A stretch of 7,735 bases of DNA from an uncultured Eubacteriales bacterium (GTDB taxonomy: Bacteria; Bacillota; Clostridia; Oscillospirales; Acutalibacteraceae), in contig CAKTXU010000077.1 in assembly GCA_934630995.1 (NCBI GenBank), positions 1-7,735 of the forward strand, written 5' to 3'. Below are positions 6,054 to 7,735 of this stretch, piece by piece. Made by a program: the position numbers and the translations under genes. The notes below the pieces were generated by a model. The model saw only the letters and a list, made by a program, of their open reading frames with translations. It was not told the DNA's origin and made no database searches. The stretch's first letter is position 1. Each line of letters begins with the position of its first letter.

Positions 6054-6184
6054 GTTCCCTTCCGCAGAAGAAAGCCCGCAAGTATGATAAAAAAGTGACT
6101 GCCGCAAAATGCTCCATTCTGCGGCAGTCACTTTTTTCGCGTATATTGAGGTATGGCGCAACAGCCGCTTTCTTTTGCGGGAAC
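6054..6184. repeat. Imperfect inverted repeat enclosing the terminator
   Basis: The segment 6054-6075 (GTTCCC, four extra bases TTCC, then GCAGAAGAAAGC) is the reverse complement of 6167-6184 except for that insertion and one mismatch. The arms lie outside the terminator and are nearly centred on it. This could be an old MITE-like remnant, an extension of the terminator fold, or coincidence. No flanking target duplication was recognised. Confidence 0.35.
6089..6137. terminator. Bidirectional rho-independent terminator
   Basis: AAAAAAGTGACTGCCGCA (6089-6106) pairs perfectly over 18 bp with 6120-6137. Inside, an A/C mismatch is followed by AATG (6108-6111) pairing with CATT (6115-6118) around a CTC loop. 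With six A's on one side and six T's on the other, each strand reads as a GC-rich stem followed by a U-run. It lies between the converging MazG-like and lysC genes and can end both transcripts. Confidence 0.93.
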
Positions 6185-6193
6185 CGGCGGCTC

Positions 6194-6667
6194 TCAGCCC
6201 TCGAAGAAGGCCTTGTGGACGGCGAAAACCGCCCGGTCGGCATCCTCCGCGGCAATGAGGACGGACACCTTGATTTCGCTGGTGGAAATCATCTGAATGT
6301 TGACGCCCGCGTCGGCCAGCGCCTCGAACATCCGGGCGGCCACCCCTTCGTGGGTTTCCATGCCCGCGCCGACGACGGATACCTTGGCCACGCCGGTGTC
6401 GCAGGAGACGCTTTTGGCCCCCACCTGCTTGCAGTAGTCCCGCAGGGCCTCCACCGCCTCGTCCCCCTTGTCGGCGGGGACGGTGAAGGTGATGTCCTTG
6501 GTGCCGTCCCGGCCCACTGACTGGAGGATGATGTCCACGTTGATGTGGGCCTTGGCGACCCGGGAGAATATTTTGAAGGCGATGCCCGGCTCGTCGGGCA
6601 GGCCGACGATCATCACGCGGGCCACGTTGGCGTCCTTCGCCACACTTTTGATCAGCATTTCTTCCAT
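6194..6667 (-). CDS. lysC: Probable aspartokinase beta subunit from internal in-frame start
   Basis: An in-frame ATG at codon 245 of aspartokinase (MEEMLIKSV) would give a 157-residue product containing only the two ACT domains. It is preceded on the minus strand by AAGGAGGT (6682-6675) with a 7-nt gap to the ATG, a better ribosome binding site than that of the full-length protein. Established knowledge: Bacillus subtilis lysC makes alpha and beta subunits from the same frame, beta starting at nearly the same point, and the enzyme is an alpha2beta2 complex. I infer the same arrangement here. This product overlaps the full-length gene and is not a separate locus. Confidence 0.75.
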   Translation of the reverse strand: MEEMLIKSVAKDANVARVMIVGLPDEPGIAFKIFSRVAKAHINVDIILQSVGRDGTKDITFTVPADKGDEAVEALRDYCKQVGAKSVSCDTGVAKVSVVGAGMETHEGVAARMFEALADAGVNIQMISTSEIKVSVLIAAEDADRAVFAVHKAFFEG

Positions 6668-7399
6668 TTTCGCGACCTCCTTAACTTTGGTGCCGGGCAC
6701 CCGCTTGAGGCTGGAGAGGACCTCCAGCTCCACATTGTATTTTTTGGCCATTTCCACCGAGCGGTTGTTGAGTACCTGGGCCCCGAGGGTGGCCAGCTCC
6801 AGCATCTCGTCGTAGGTGATTTCCGCGAGCTTGCGCGCCCCGGGCACCTTGCGGGGATCGGCGGTGTAAACGCCCTCCACGTCGGTGAAAATCTGGCAGA
6901 GATCGGCGTGCATCGAAGCGGCGATGGCCACCGCGCTGGTATCCGAGCCGCCCCGGCCCAGAGTGGTGATATCGCCGTAGCGGTTGATTCCCTGGAAGCC
7001 CGCCACGATCACGATCCGTTTTTTATCCAGCGCGTTGCGGATCCGTTCCCCGGTGACCCGCTTGATCCGGGCGGAGGAATAGGTGGAGTTGGTCTGGAAA
7101 CCCGCCTGCCAGCCCAGCAGGGAGATCACCGGATACCCCAGCTTTTCGATGGCCATGGCCAGCAGGGAGATGGAAATCTGTTCCCCCGCGGCCAGCAGCA
7201 TATCCATTTCCCGCTTGCTGCCGGCGGGATTGATTTCCCTGGCCTTTTCAATCAAATCGTCGGTGGTGTCGCCCTGGGCGGATACCACCACCACCACGTC
7301 GTTGCCCGCCTTGTATGTATCGGTGACGATGCGCGCGACGTTGAAAACCCGTTCGGCATTGGCGACCGAGCTGCCGCCGAACTTTTGCACAATGAGCAT
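6194..7399 (-). CDS. lysC: Aspartate kinase (aspartokinase), monofunctional, with two C-terminal ACT domains
   Basis: The 401-residue enzyme phosphorylates L-aspartate with ATP, the first step to lysine (and diaminopimelate), threonine and methionine. The kinase domain (about 1-235) shows KFGGSS (6-11), AAGEQIS (71-77), AGFQGIN (133-139), GDITTLGRGGSDTSAVA (142-158) and FTDVEGVYTADPR (171-183). Two ACT-type regulatory regions follow at about 262-325 and 338-398. ATG at 7399 has GGAGGG six nt upstream on the minus strand. It begins 29 nt after thrB and is probably cotranscribed with it. A strong internal ribosome binding site at codon 245 suggests a second product, as in Bacillus subtilis aspartokinase II. 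Feedback effector, lysine or threonine, is not determined; the thrB linkage leaves threonine-pathway control possible, so the symbol lysC is by family rather than by proven role. Confidence 0.95.
   Translation of the reverse strand: MLIVQKFGGSSVANAERVFNVARIVTDTYKAGNDVVVVVSAQGDTTDDLIEKAREINPAGSKREMDMLLAAGEQISISLLAMAIEKLGYPVISLLGWQAGFQTNSTYSSARIKRVTGERIRNALDKKRIVIVAGFQGINRYGDITTLGRGGSDTSAVAIAASMHADLCQIFTDVEGVYTADPRKVPGARKLAEITYDEMLELATLGAQVLNNRSVEMAKKYNVELEVLSSLKRVPGTKVKEVAKMEEMLIKSVAKDANVARVMIVGLPDEPGIAFKIFSRVAKAHINVDIILQSVGRDGTKDITFTVPADKGDEAVEALRDYCKQVGAKSVSCDTGVAKVSVVGAGMETHEGVAARMFEALADAGVNIQMISTSEIKVSVLIAAEDADRAVFAVHKAFFEG
6675..6682 (-). promoter_or_regulatory. Internal ribosome binding site in lysC
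   Basis: The minus strand reads AAGGAGGT, encoding part of the Lys-Glu-Val linker between kinase and ACT domains. It lies 7 nt before the ATG of the probable beta subunit. Confidence 0.75.
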
Positions 7400-7428
7400 G
7401 TGAGTCCCTCCATTCGTATTTGCAGCGG

Positions 7429-7735
7429 TCAGCCGCCGAATTCCACGGCCGCGCCGCGGGGTTCGCCTTGATAGACCTCCACCCGCCAGCCGGTCAGCCC
7501 CGACCGGGTGAGCTCCTCCCCGGCCCGGACGGCGAAATCGCCGTTGTCCCGGTCGATGATGGCGAGGATCGAGGGGCCGGAGCCGCTGATACAGGCGGCG
7601 TAGGCCCCCAGATCATAGGCGGTATAGACAACCGTTTGCGCCCCCCGTATCAGGGGGATGCGGTAGGGCTGGTGGAGACAGTCCTGCACGGCCACCCGCA
7701 GGTTTTCCAGGCGGCCGGAGAAGAGGGCGGCGGTC
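7429..7735 (-). CDS. thrB: Homoserine kinase, C-terminal part (cut by window edge)
   Basis: The last 101 residues of a GHMP-family kinase are present; the N-terminal part, including the ATP-binding loop, is beyond position 7735. The pattern AALFSGRLENLRVAVQDCLHQPYR, then GAYAACISGSGPSILAI, fits homoserine kinase, which makes O-phosphohomoserine for threonine synthase. The SGSGPS segment is the third conserved GHMP motif. The frame is open to the window end, and an apparent first methionine at 7695 is really an internal GTG valine codon. It precedes lysC by 29 nt on the same strand, so the two probably share an aspartate-family operon, perhaps with hom and thrC further upstream. Family is confident; the gene appears intact as far as seen. 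Confidence 0.88.
   Translation of the reverse strand, partial: TAALFSGRLENLRVAVQDCLHQPYRIPLIRGAQTVVYTAYDLGAYAACISGSGPSILAIIDRDNGDFAVRAGEELTRSGLTGWRVEVYQGEPRGAAVEFGG

Noticed and set aside
5571..6161. 196-codon minus-strand frame opposite the MazG-like gene
   Set aside because: It covers the complete MazG-like gene in antisense and crosses the terminator. Its similarity to a plus-strand frame at 6095 merely reflects the terminator palindrome.
6545..7471. 308-codon open frame on the plus strand
   Set aside because: It is antisense to lysC and runs into thrB; His/Gly-rich shadow translation without a ribosome binding site.
1..7735. CRISPR array, transposase, phage genes, tRNA or rRNA, toxin-antitoxin pair
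   Set aside because: No regularly spaced repeats, no transposase-like or integrase-like translation, and no cloverleaf or rRNA motifs were seen. The MazG-like protein is a pyrophosphohydrolase and has no mazE/mazF partner here.

Overview
The window looks like an ordinary chromosomal segment of a GC-rich, endospore-lineage Firmicute, most likely of the Oscillospiraceae/Ruminococcaceae type. This is an inference. It rests on consistent Shine-Dalgarno sites of the AGGAGG type, a small protein with a BofC-like C-terminal domain, a clostridial-style class A penicillin-binding protein with a Pro/Ser tail, and an aspartokinase with the Bacillus-type internal start. I see no mobile element, CRISPR array, tRNA or rRNA, and no clear undescribed system.

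Layout from left to right. A minus-strand block (50-1925) holds a BofC-like membrane-anchored protein, then its own gap and promoter-like site, then a membrane-anchored C39-type cysteine peptidase. The peptidase is followed 13 nt later by a ProX/YbaK-type aminoacyl-tRNA deacylase. Diverging from this block, a roughly 300-bp intergenic region carries a TTGACA-type promoter and a structured leader for a complete class A (bifunctional) penicillin-binding protein (2228-4549). That gene ends at a perfect 15-bp hairpin. A seven-helix DUF4203-like membrane protein follows on the plus strand (4701-5258) and collides, with 9 bp between stop codons, with an unrecognised 96-residue two-helix membrane protein on the minus strand (5268-5558). 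From the same intergenic region a MazG/dCTPase-like nucleotide pyrophosphohydrolase runs rightward (5676-6005).

The right side is a minus-strand amino-acid biosynthesis operon: homoserine kinase (thrB, cut by the window edge) and then monofunctional aspartokinase (lysC). lysC and the MazG-like gene converge on a long bidirectional terminator hairpin (6089-6137).

Functionally the window mixes envelope work (PBP, C39 peptidase, BofC-like, two small membrane proteins), quality control (tRNA deacylase, nucleotide pyrophosphohydrolase) and aspartate-family amino-acid synthesis. The most informative observation is a strong internal ribosome-binding site inside lysC that would make a separate regulatory beta subunit starting at codon 245. 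The other points are smaller: an inverted repeat around the lysC terminator, a 42-bp-spaced direct repeat in the PBP/BofC intergenic region, and the orphan 96-residue gene.
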